64,000 bases of DNA from JAJYSO01 sp964579505 (GTDB lineage: Bacteria; Bacteroidota; Bacteroidia; Flavobacteriales; Flavobacteriaceae), in assembly GCA_964579505.1 (NCBI GenBank), contig CAZOGC010000014.1:4646-68645 (forward strand). The letters are read 5' to 3'. Numbering within the stretch: position 1 is the first letter of the stretch; each line of letters opens with the position of its first letter. The notes below the pieces were generated by a model. That model worked only from the letters and a program-made list of their open reading frames with translations, did not search any database and was not told the DNA's origin. Shown here in pieces: positions 1 to 8,170 of the stretch. Position numbers and translations under genes: made by a program.

Positions 1-526
1 TGGGGCCTGTAATGCTGCGGGCAGCGCTACCGGATCCCAATCGTGCTAGAAAGCCGGCTTTTTTATAAAAGTAGTTGGTTGAAATAGTCGGGTTTAACTG
101 TTTTTCTACGTCCATTATGCACAAGGCAAGTGCTGCCATTCCACTTGCAGAAGAGGCAATTCCGCTACTGTGTGGAAAGGTGTTCTGCGTGCGTATTTCC
201 CATTCATAACGAGTTATAAAAGGCACGTATTTTTGAATACGCTCAAAAAAAGAAGTTATTTTAGTGCGAAAATGGGGGGCCGGTTTTCCTTCAAAAAAGA
301 TTTGAAAAGAAACGTCGTCTCCTTTTTTTTCTTTGGGTTGATAGCTTACTTGTGTTTGGGTCGCGCAATGAGACAGCGTAAAACTGAGCGATGAATTTTT
401 GGGTAATTGCAAACCGTATTTGCCCCAATATTTTACGAGTGCAATATTGCTGGGGGCTTTCCAGGTGCAGCTTCCTTTGGGCAAAATTTCTTGGGTATGT
501 GTAAAGATAAATTCAGACTCAGCCAT
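1..526 (-). CDS. mvaD: Diphosphomevalonate decarboxylase, N-terminal part (runs off left edge)
   Basis: Mevalonate-pathway GHMP-family enzyme that decarboxylates 5-diphosphomevalonate to isopentenyl diphosphate in the cytosol. The minus frame is open from an ATG at 524-526 to the window edge (about 175 codons). It shows the family's N-terminal motif SNIALVKYWGK (near residue 27), the GHMP nucleotide loop as HSSGIASSASGMAALAL, and ARLGSGSAARS near the cut end. The C-terminal half lies outside the window. It sits 59 bp downstream of rsmE on the same strand. A TATATTTG box at 544-551 could give it its own start with a leader of about 13 nt. The family call is firm; only completeness cannot be judged. 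Confidence 0.93.
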   Translation of the reverse strand, partial: MAESEFIFTHTQEILPKGSCTWKAPSNIALVKYWGKYGLQLPKNSSLSFTLSHCATQTQVSYQPKEKKGDDVSFQIFFEGKPAPHFRTKITSFFERIQKYVPFITRYEWEIRTQNTFPHSSGIASSASGMAALALCIMDVEKQLNPTISTNYFYKKAGFLARLGSGSAARSITGP

Positions 527-543
527 TCGGTTATTTGTTTGCA

Positions 544-551
544 CAAATATA
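544..551 (-). promoter_or_regulatory. Probable -7 box upstream of mvaD
   Basis: On the minus strand this reads TATATTTG, an exact match to the Bacteroidota -7 consensus TAnnTTTG, 17 nt before the mvaD ATG. No TTG is found at the expected 17-23 nt upstream, so the -33 element is degenerate or absent. It may be an internal promoter of the tsaD-rsmE-mvaD run. Confidence 0.4.
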
Positions 552-585
552 CATAAACCCACAAATTGAAGCGTTATACTGGTGG

Positions 586-1290
586 CTATTGATTACATAA
601 GGCTACGGTATGGCAAGCGGCTATGGCGGCTGTTTCTGTGCGAAGACGATGGTTGCCCAAACTAACCGGCGCAAAGTTTTGAGAAAGAGCGGTCTCAATT
701 TCTTCAGGAGAAAAATCGCCTTCAGGACCAATGAGGAGAGTTACTTCTTGCTGTGGAGTAATGAGCTCTTTTAGGGCTTTCTTTTGCGTTTCTTCACAAT
801 GTGCAATGAACTTTTGATTTGAAATAGGAAGTTTTATAAACTGCTGAAAGGTTATAGGTGCATTTAATTGTGGAAGATAACATTGCAACGACTGCTTCAT
901 GGCGCTTTGTATGACTCGTTCAAAACGGTTTAGTTTAAGTGTTTTTCGTTCACTATGAGCACAGATAATAGGGGTGATTTGGGTCACGCCAATTTCAGTT
1001 GCTTTTTCTAAAAACCATTCAAAACGCTCGTTTCGTTTGGTGGGGGCTACCACCATATGCAACCTATACGGAAGAGGCTCTTGAAAAGTATGGGTGTGTA
1101 TTTTAGCAATACATCGGTTGGGATTGGCATCGGTTATAATAGCTTCAAATAAAAATCCTTTCCCGTTGGTTATATGTAATTTATCGCTATTTATTTTACG
1201 TAATACTTTAACTATATGGCCGCTCTCTTGCTTATCAAATTTTACACTTTGCGTAGCTTTGTTGAGGTGTGGATTGTAAAATAACTGCAT
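586..1290 (-). CDS. rsmE: 16S rRNA m3U1498 methyltransferase RsmE
   Basis: SPOUT-family methyltransferase that modifies U1498 of 16S rRNA using S-adenosylmethionine. The 234-residue product starts MQLFYNP. It has an N-terminal PUA-like part and a C-terminal trefoil-knot domain with LLIGPEGDFSPEE and LGNHRLRTETAAIAA, the SAM-binding motifs of RsmE. The frame stays open upstream into tsaD, but the extra 51 residues are unlike the family and overlap tsaD, so the ATG at 1288-1290 was chosen. It lies 14 nt after the tsaD stop and is probably cotranscribed with it. Length matches the family. Confidence 0.93.
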   Translation of the reverse strand: MQLFYNPHLNKATQSVKFDKQESGHIVKVLRKINSDKLHITNGKGFLFEAIITDANPNRCIAKIHTHTFQEPLPYRLHMVVAPTKRNERFEWFLEKATEIGVTQITPIICAHSERKTLKLNRFERVIQSAMKQSLQCYLPQLNAPITFQQFIKLPISNQKFIAHCEETQKKALKELITPQQEVTLLIGPEGDFSPEEIETALSQNFAPVSLGNHRLRTETAAIAACHTVALCNQ

Positions 1291-1304
1291 ACAAGAAAAA
1301 GAAT

Positions 1305-2327
1305 TTAGGAGAATAAATAACGGGCTTTTGCGGTAACAGATACGTCGGCAAATTCTTGCGTTTTGTATTTTAAATAACCTACAATGGCAATCATAGCAGC
1401 ATTGTCTGTGGTGTATTGAAATTTGGGAATGTAAGTGCTCCAACCTTGGGTGTTGTTTTTTAAAGCCTCTCTAATTGCACTGTTGGCAGAAACACCTCCA
1501 CCAATAGCTATTTCTTTTATACCGGTTTGTTTAACGGCTTTTGTTAGCTTCTCCATAAGGATAGTTACCACGGTTTTTTGAAAAGAAGCACATAAATCTT
1601 TGATATTCTCAGCTATAAAATTGGGATTTTCTTTTTCTTGTTTTTGTAAAAAGTACAAGACAGAAGTCTTTAGCCCACTAAAACTAAAATTGAGTCCTTT
1701 TACTTTAGGTTTAGCAAAAGTAAACGCATCCGGATTTCCGTCTTTGGCATATTTGTCTATAATGGGCCCGGCCGGATAGGGTAGGTGCATCATTTTTCCA
1801 CATTTGTCGAATGCTTCCCCAACAGCGTCGTCTAGGGTTTCACCAATCACTTTAATTTTTAAATAATCGTCTACCTGCACAATTTGGGTATGCCCGCCGC
1901 TAATAGTTAATCCCAAAAAGGGAAATTTAGGCTTTTTAAATCCAGGTTCATCAATAAAATGAGCTAAGATGTGTGCTTGCATATGGTTTACCTCAATAAG
2001 TGGAATATGCAGCCCAAGTGCCAAAGATTTAGCAAAAGAAGTACCCACCAAAAGAGATCCCATTAACCCCGGACCCCTTGTAAATGCTATAGCATGCAAT
2101 TGAGATTTGTCAATACCGGCTTGTGCTAATGCTTGATGAACTACCGGCACAATATTTTGTTGATGTGCGCGCGAAGCCAACTCAGGAACCACTCCTCCAT
2201 ATGCTTTATGCACTTTTTGGGTGGCTATTACATTGCTTAAAATTTTATTGTTGTGAAGCACAGCTGCAGCGGTGTCATCACAAGAAGATTCGATGCCTAA
2301 AATATAGATGTCTTTCAATTTACTCAA
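1305..2327 (-). CDS. tsaD: tRNA N6-threonylcarbamoyladenosine synthase catalytic subunit TsaD
   Basis: Transfers threonylcarbamoyl to A37 of ANN-decoding tRNAs, together with TsaB, TsaE and TsaC (not in this window). The 340-residue protein has the ASKHA fold signature GIESSCDDT (residues 11-19), metal-binding His115 and His119 in NHMQAH, the glycine-rich IGGGVSAN (275-282) and the metal Asp308 in TTDNAA. The start codon is TTG at 2327; a second in-frame TTG three codons later would also keep the conserved start of the protein. It is divergent from the TamB-like gene and heads a run with rsmE and mvaD. Full length, no missing residues. Confidence 0.95.
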   Translation of the reverse strand: MSKLKDIYILGIESSCDDTAAAVLHNNKILSNVIATQKVHKAYGGVVPELASRAHQQNIVPVVHQALAQAGIDKSQLHAIAFTRGPGLMGSLLVGTSFAKSLALGLHIPLIEVNHMQAHILAHFIDEPGFKKPKFPFLGLTISGGHTQIVQVDDYLKIKVIGETLDDAVGEAFDKCGKMMHLPYPAGPIIDKYAKDGNPDAFTFAKPKVKGLNFSFSGLKTSVLYFLQKQEKENPNFIAENIKDLCASFQKTVVTILMEKLTKAVKQTGIKEIAIGGGVSANSAIREALKNNTQGWSTYIPKFQYTTDNAAMIAIVGYLKYKTQEFADVSVTAKARYLFS

Positions 2328-2339
2328 ATGGTCTAAAAT

Positions 2340-2372
2340 TTGTACGTTTTTCAGGAAGTCTCCGTAACTTTG
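2340..2372 (+). promoter_or_regulatory. Promoter of the TamB-like gene
   Basis: TTG at 2340-2342, a 22-nt spacer, then TAACTTTG at 2365-2372, which fits the Bacteroidota pattern TTG-N17-23-TAnnTTTG. Transcription would start near 2377, leaving a leader of roughly 75 nt before the proposed start of the TamB-like frame. It lies in the divergent gap with tsaD. Confidence 0.6.
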
Positions 2373-2452
2373 CTTTCTACTGCAAAATTACTTATTATTC
2401 AGTATAAAAAAGCGCGATAAAAGAATTATAATTCAACCTAAAACCTATTAGC

Positions 2453-5400
2453 ATTAAAAAGTTTCTGAAAATACTTGTAAGAATTGTAGTAGGCATCTTG
2501 CTTTTATTACTTATTACGGCGTTGGTGTTTTCTATACCGGCGGTACAGACAGTGGCTGCAAACCGACTGACAGATTATTTGAATGCCAAGCTGGGTACAG
2601 AGATTAAAATAGATAAAGTAGCCATTACGTATGATGCGGCGGTAAAATTAAAAGGCGTTTATATTGGTGATCATCACAATGATACCCTCATTAGTGCCCA
2701 GTCTCTAAAAACGTCTCTAATCAATATTCCCGGATTGTTAAGTGGTGATAATATTGATTTTGGAAGTGTTACCGCCACTCACCTTACGTTTAGATTGCGG
2801 CGTTATAAAGAAGATGAAAAAGATAGTTTTGGGATATTCTTAGATAAGCTGAGTAGTAATAACCCTAATAAAGAAGGGGCGCGTATAAAATTTTCTCACC
2901 TCAATATAATAGATAGTAAGTTTAGCTTTACAGATTGGCACAACCAAAACCCACATATTATAAGTCTAACACATCTCGATATTGATGCTTCCGATTTTAT
3001 TATTGACGATGCAAACATTTATGTAACCATTAATGGGATGAGTGGCTATGGCAGCCGGGGTATACACTTTACGCACGTGAGTACCCGATTTGCACTAACT
3101 GAAAACCAGATGAATTTTGATGATTTTCAGCTAAAAACAGAACAGACGGATCTAAAAAGTAATATCCATTTTTCTTTTGACCATACCATGGCCGATTTTG
3201 CCAATAAGGTGCAAGTAGAAGCCGATTTTAAAAAATCAGTGATTTCTTCAACAGATCTTAAAAAATTGTTTGACAAATTTGGAGTAGGAGAGAAATTTAC
3301 TTTTCAGGGAAAGCTAACGGGTACGCTGAACGACTTTAAATTAAAAGATATAGTTTTAAACGGAATGAGCGGTACGGCTGCAGAGGGCAAAATGACGTTT
3401 AAAAATATTTTTGGCGAGAAAGATTTTCATATGGAAGGCATTTTTGAAAATCTTCAAACTAATTACCACGATTTGGTAAATTTATTACCCGGCATTTTAC
3501 GCGGTAAGTTACCCGAAAGTCTTAATCGATTGGGTGTAACGAAACTTCGAGGAAACATAAGCGTAACCAAATCTATGATTGGTACCAATGCGGTTATAAA
3601 ATCTAAATTAGGGTGGGCTATCGTCAATGCATTGCTCAACAATTTGCAATCAACAGATAATCAAACTTACCAAGGACAAATCTATTTTAGAGACTTTGAC
3701 TTAGGTCAATTTTTAAACAATCCTGATTTAGGAACGTCTAATTTTTCCTTTATTTTACAAGGAAAAGGGTTTAGTAGTAAAAATTTAAATACGACTATAA
3801 ACGGAACTTTTAACAGCCTTAATTTTCACGGATACACCTACCACAATATTCGTGTTAACGGGCGGCTGAGGGCTCCCATTTTTACGGGAGAAGTAATTAG
3901 TTATGACCCTAATTTATTAATGCATTTTAACGGTTCTGCTGATGTTTCCGGGCAGACCAATAACTACGATTTTAGCGCTATGGTAACGCATGCAGATTTT
4001 CACACACTAAATTTTATAAAAGATTCGGTGGGGGTTTTTAAGGGCAACGTTACGATGAATCTAAAAGGACATAATATAGATGATATTACCGGAAATATTA
4101 CATTAAACAATGCTTCCTATAGAAATATAAAAGATACCTATCACTTTAAAAAACTGAGTTTAAATTCATCTTATGAAGGGGTGGTGCGTAAAATAACCAT
4201 TAATTCCCCCGATATTATTAATGGTAAAATACAAGGAAATTTTGTACTGACACAGGTGCCTGCTCTGTTTAAAAACGCAGTTCTTAATTTATATGCCAAT
4301 TACAAGCCCACAGAAACAACAAAGAATCAGTATTTATACTTTGATATTGCTATTCACAATAAAATTGTACAGGCTATTTTTCCTACGATAACGCTAGCGC
4401 CTAATACGTTTATACGCGGTAAAGTACGTTCCGGAAATTCTGCGCTAAATTTGGTATTCAAATCGCCTGAAATTAAAATTGGTAAGAATAGATTTGAACA
4501 AGTTAATTTGGAGATGGATAATACCGACCCACTTCATACTACCCACTTTGACGTAGATAGCGTAATGACGGGTTCTTATCCCTTATCTAAAGTACATATA
4601 ATTAGCAAATTAGAAAACGACACTCTTTACATCCGCTCTGAATTTAAAGGAGGCGTGGATAATACAGACCAATTTAATATTAATCTTTTTCACACTATCA
4701 ACAAGAAAAATCAGTCGGTATTAGGCATACGGCGCTCTAATTTGAAGTTTAAAAATGCTACCTGGTTTTTAAATAAAGATAAAAAGAAACAAACTATTGT
4801 CTTTGACAATGATTTAAAAAACATTAAAATGGATACGTTGATAATGAGCTATAAAAATCAACGTATTGCCCTAAGCGGTTACAAACACGGAAACAAAAAT
4901 TTAGAGTTTGCCCTCAGTTTTTTAGATGTAGATTTGGCAGAAGTTGTTCCTACCCTGTCTGATTTTAATTTTGGAGGTATTTTAAACGGAAATTTAGAAG
5001 TTGTTCAGAAAAAAGGATTTTATTACCCAAGCTCAGATTTAACGGTTTCCGGTTTTCAGGTAAACGATATTGATTATGGTGATTTAACTATCAATATAGC
5101 CGGAAATAATTCACTTACATCCTATAAAGTAAAGGCTAGTTTAGCGGGGAAACAAGTCAATTATTTTACAGCTGATGGAGAAATAAATGTAGGACACAAT
5201 AACCCGAGTATTAATTTAGAGGTTGCTCTTAACCAATTTAATATTGGAGTTTTAAATGCTTTTGGAAATGGCGTTATAGCCAATGTTAGAGGAAAAGCTA
5301 ATGGGCACGCACATGTTCATGGAAGTTATAAACACCCCATGATAACGGGTAATTTATATTTACAAGATGCCGGTCTTAAAATTCCTTACCTTAATGTAGA

Positions 5401-6880
5401 CTTGGCTTTTAAAGACGATGCAGAAGTAAAACTGTCTAAACAGCAATTTTATTTTGACCACGTAGATTTTGAAGATACAAAATACCATACCCAAGGACAA
5501 ATAGACGGAACCATTTCTCATTACAATTTTAGAGACTGGCAGATGAATTTAAACCTTTTAGCACCTAATCGGTTATTGGTTTTGGATACAAAATATGCAG
5601 AAGATGTGTTGTATTATGGAACGGCCTTTATTAGCGGGCGGGCACACATACAAGGACCTTTTAATGAGTTGGTAATAGATGTGTCTGCAACTTCAGAGAA
5701 AGGAACAGTTTTTAAAATTCCGTTAAGTGATGCAGAATCTGTTAGTAAGAGCAGTTATATTTATTTTCTTACACCAGAAGATAAGAAGGCCAAAAAAGCC
5801 GGAAAAGATATTGTCATTAAAAAACTGAAAGGATTAGAACTAAATTTTGATCTTGATGTGACCAACGATGCAAATATTGAAATTGTAATTGATCAAAAAA
5901 GTGGAAGTACACTGCGCGGAAGCGGTGCCGGAACCTTGCTGATGGAGATAAATACCAACGGAAAATTTAATATGTGGGGCGATTTTGTTATTTATCAGGG
6001 TATTTATGACTTTAAATATGCCGGGCTGATTCAAAAAGAATTTAAGGTAGTTTCTGGTGGAAGCATTACTTGGGATGGTAGCCCGATGCGTGCCAATTTA
6101 AACGTAAAAGCACTGTATGAAACCCATGCTAATCCGGCAGCATTGCTTCAAAATCCAACAATGAATCGCAGCATACCGGTAGATGTTTACATAGAGCTGA
6201 CCGGGTTGTTAACCAACGTTAATATCAATTTTGAACTAGCTTACCCAAACCTTTCTTCAGTGGTAAAATCAGAGTTAGAATACCGTATTAGCACACAAGA
6301 AAATACAGAAATACAAGCACTATCACTTATTGCACAAGGAAGCTTTTACAGCACCTTGGGAGCCGGAGGTAATGCACATCCCGAAAACCTATTATTTCAA
6401 CGAGCGGCAGGTCTGTTTAACGATATTTTTTCGGATGCAGGTGATAAGTTTAAAGTAGGGGTTAACTATACCAAGGGAAGCCGTGTGCCTAATCAAGAAA
6501 ATTCAGATCGTGTAGGCGTAACACTTTCTACAAATGTAAGTGACCGAATATTGATTAATGGTAGAGTAGGAGTGCCACTTGGTGGACTAACACAATCTGT
6601 TTTAGTAGGAAATATTGAGATTGAATTGTTACTTAATCAAGAGGGAACCCTTCGTGCAAAATTGTTTAATCGCGAAAACGATATTCAGTATATAGGAGAA
6701 GAACTAGGGTATACCCAGGGCATAGGAATTTCTTATTCGGTAGATTTTGATACTTTTAAAGAACTAATCCACAAAATATTAAATAAGAAAATCACCCTTT
6801 CTGATATTTCTAAAGAAGTTGAAGAAGCTCATAAAAAGAAAGATATCGTGCCTGATTATATTAAGTTTCCACAACATTAA
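2453..6880 (+). CDS. tamB: TamB-like inner-membrane-anchored AsmA/DUF490 family protein
   Basis: Very large (about 1,475-residue) AsmA/TamB-type protein, expected to be anchored in the inner membrane and to span the periplasm as a long beta-rich groove for lipid transport or outer-membrane protein assembly. The middle is repetitive beta-strand sequence; the last 450 residues match the TamB C-terminal (DUF490) domain, including GSITWDGSPMRANLNVKA and the VGVNYTKGS/VGVTLST region. The first in-frame TTG is at 2498, but starting there leaves a hydrophobic stretch with no basic N-terminus. Codons from 2453 give a typical signal anchor (I-KKFLKILVRIVVGILLLLL), so initiation at the ATT at 2453 is proposed. 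No BamA/TamA-like partner is present in the window. Family call firm, start uncertain. Confidence 0.88.
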   Translation: MKKFLKILVRIVVGILLLLLITALVFSIPAVQTVAANRLTDYLNAKLGTEIKIDKVAITYDAAVKLKGVYIGDHHNDTLISAQSLKTSLINIPGLLSGDNIDFGSVTATHLTFRLRRYKEDEKDSFGIFLDKLSSNNPNKEGARIKFSHLNIIDSKFSFTDWHNQNPHIISLTHLDIDASDFIIDDANIYVTINGMSGYGSRGIHFTHVSTRFALTENQMNFDDFQLKTEQTDLKSNIHFSFDHTMADFANKVQVEADFKKSVISSTDLKKLFDKFGVGEKFTFQGKLTGTLNDFKLKDIVLNGMSGTAAEGKMTFKNIFGEKDFHMEGIFENLQTNYHDLVNLLPGILRGKLPESLNRLGVTKLRGNISVTKSMIGTNAVIKSKLGWAIVNALLNNLQSTDNQTYQGQIYFRDFDLGQFLNNPDLGTSNFSFILQGKGFSSKNLNTTINGTFNSLNFHGYTYHNIRVNGRLRAPIFTGEVISYDPNLLMHFNGSADVSGQTNNYDFSAMVTHADFHTLNFIKDSVGVFKGNVTMNLKGHNIDDITGNITLNNASYRNIKDTYHFKKLSLNSSYEGVVRKITINSPDIINGKIQGNFVLTQVPALFKNAVLNLYANYKPTETTKNQYLYFDIAIHNKIVQAIFPTITLAPNTFIRGKVRSGNSALNLVFKSPEIKIGKNRFEQVNLEMDNTDPLHTTHFDVDSVMTGSYPLSKVHIISKLENDTLYIRSEFKGGVDNTDQFNINLFHTINKKNQSVLGIRRSNLKFKNATWFLNKDKKKQTIVFDNDLKNIKMDTLIMSYKNQRIALSGYKHGNKNLEFALSFLDVDLAEVVPTLSDFNFGGILNGNLEVVQKKGFYYPSSDLTVSGFQVNDIDYGDLTINIAGNNSLTSYKVKASLAGKQVNYFTADGEINVGHNNPSINLEVALNQFNIGVLNAFGNGVIANVRGKANGHAHVHGSYKHPMITGNLYLQDAGLKIPYLNVDLAFKDDAEVKLSKQQFYFDHVDFEDTKYHTQGQIDGTISHYNFRDWQMNLNLLAPNRLLVLDTKYAEDVLYYGTAFISGRAHIQGPFNELVIDVSATSEKGTVFKIPLSDAESVSKSSYIYFLTPEDKKAKKAGKDIVIKKLKGLELNFDLDVTNDANIEIVIDQKSGSTLRGSGAGTLLMEINTNGKFNMWGDFVIYQGIYDFKYAGLIQKEFKVVSGGSITWDGSPMRANLNVKALYETHANPAALLQNPTMNRSIPVDVYIELTGLLTNVNINFELAYPNLSSVVKSELEYRISTQENTEIQALSLIAQGSFYSTLGAGGNAHPENLLFQRAAGLFNDIFSDAGDKFKVGVNYTKGSRVPNQENSDRVGVTLSTNVSDRILINGRVGVPLGGLTQSVLVGNIEIELLLNQEGTLRAKLFNRENDIQYIGEELGYTQGIGISYSVDFDTFKELIHKILNKKITLSDISKEVEEAHKKKDIVPDYIKFPQH

Positions 6881-6932
6881 TAAAAACAGAAACGATTCTC
6901 TTTATTGATGCCTTTACTTCGGGTTTATGCGG

Positions 6933-7313
6933 TTATTTTACGGCTATTGCGCTAATTTCTATTTGTACATTCTTGGGTAAGCAGGCCACTTCTACCGTTT
7001 CTCGAGCTGGCGCAGACTCAGCAGAGAAATAGCGTCCGTATATTCCGTTTATCGTTGCAAATTTGCTCATATCAGCAATAAAAATAGAGCACTTCACAAT
7101 ATTTTCAAAACCCATACCGGCTTCGGCTAATATAGCTTCAAGGTTTTTCATTACCTGAACAGTTTCTTCTTCTAAGGAATCTGTCACTAATTCTCCGGTT
7201 TCGGGATTAATGGCTATTTGTCCGGAAATGTATAAAGTATCGTTGTGTAAGATAGCTTGGTTGTATGGCCCTATGGGGGCAGGCGCTTTAGATGAAGTAA
7301 TAACTTTTTTCAT
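6933..7313 (-). CDS. ridA: RidA family enamine/imine deaminase
   Basis: A 126-residue YjgF/YER057c/UK114 protein; RidA hydrolyses reactive 2-aminoacrylate and related enamines released by PLP enzymes. It shows the N-terminal APAPIGPYNQA, LYISGQI near residue 29, and the C-terminal ARETVEVACLPKNVQIEI containing the conserved Arg (in ARE) that binds the substrate carboxylate. ATG at 7311-7313. It converges on the TamB-like gene (52 bp between the stops) and is 76 bp downstream of DedA. Length is typical and nothing appears altered. Confidence 0.94.
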   Translation of the reverse strand: MKKVITSSKAPAPIGPYNQAILHNDTLYISGQIAINPETGELVTDSLEEETVQVMKNLEAILAEAGMGFENIVKCSIFIADMSKFATINGIYGRYFSAESAPARETVEVACLPKNVQIEISAIAVK

Positions 7314-7389
7314 ACAGCGTAATTTTATGTGATGATTTTTTTTGAGAAGCTAAAGATACAGTGTTATTTTTTAAAACCTAGTCGTTTCC

Positions 7390-8049
7390 TTATGAAGAAA
7401 CGGGGCTATCTTTTTTCTTAAAGAACATTTTATAAAGCACGGGGCCGGTGGTTACCACAATTAAGGTGAGAATAATGTATTCTAAATTATTTTTGACCCA
7501 TTCGTTTTCACCTAATAGATACCCTATAGACGTAATACTGGCAATCCAAGCAAAGGCACCTACAAAGTTATAAAACACAAACTTCTTAAAATCCATTTTT
7601 ACAATACCGCCTACAATAGGGGCAAAAGTACGTACAATGGGTAAAAAGCGAGCCAAGACAATAGCAAAACCTCCTTTTTTTTCATAGAAGGTATGAGCCG
7701 ATTCTAAGTGGTGTTTCTTAAAGAGCCAGCTGTCTTTTCTCTGATAGAGTAGCGGGCCTGATTTTTTACCAAACCAATATCCTGTAAAATTGCCCAAAAT
7801 AGCAGCCAGCGTAAGAAAGGCGATCCAGAAAAATAAGTTGAGTAATGTGCTTTCAAATGGATATGGATTGGTATTGGCACCGGCAATAACCATTCCGGTT
7901 ACAAAAACCAAAGCATCTCCGGGAAGAAAAAAACCTATAAACAAACCGGTTTCAGCAAAGATGATAAAGGCTACTAAAAACAGTCCCCCGTGCATAACAA
8001 TCCAGTTAGGGTCAATTAAGTGCTGAAAAAATTCAAAAATAACCTCCAT
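7390..8049 (-). CDS. DedA family (SNARE-associated/VTT domain) membrane protein
   Basis: 219-residue polytopic inner-membrane protein of the DedA family, whose members act as lipid flippases or scramblases and support envelope homeostasis. Seen: several hydrophobic spans, the re-entrant motif FAETGLFIGFFLPGDAL (about residues 31-47), and the conserved ARFLPIVRTFAPIVGG (about 132-147) with the essential Arg residues. ATG at 8047-8049. It lies between lptD and ridA on the same strand, a sensible place for an envelope gene. The exact substrate cannot be read from sequence. Confidence 0.92.
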   Translation of the reverse strand: MEVIFEFFQHLIDPNWIVMHGGLFLVAFIIFAETGLFIGFFLPGDALVFVTGMVIAGANTNPYPFESTLLNLFFWIAFLTLAAILGNFTGYWFGKKSGPLLYQRKDSWLFKKHHLESAHTFYEKKGGFAIVLARFLPIVRTFAPIVGGIVKMDFKKFVFYNFVGAFAWIASITSIGYLLGENEWVKNNLEYIILTLIVVTTGPVLYKMFFKKKDSPVSS

Positions 8050-8170
8050 AGTCTTATAAAAGTGCGAGCAAGTTAAGCTATCGTTTTTATTTTTCTGTTA
8101 AATCAACGTTATTTACTAAAAAAACAATACTTAGATTGTATAAAATTAACTGTTTAATAGGTAGTTGCAT

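Noticed and set aside
170..394. Open frame of 74 codons on the plus strand at the left edge
   Set aside because: It lies antisense inside the partial mvaD gene, whose motifs are clear; no family pattern of its own.
1291..1443. N-terminal extension of rsmE
   Set aside because: It overlaps tsaD, and the extra residues are Cys/His/Arg-rich shadow sequence.
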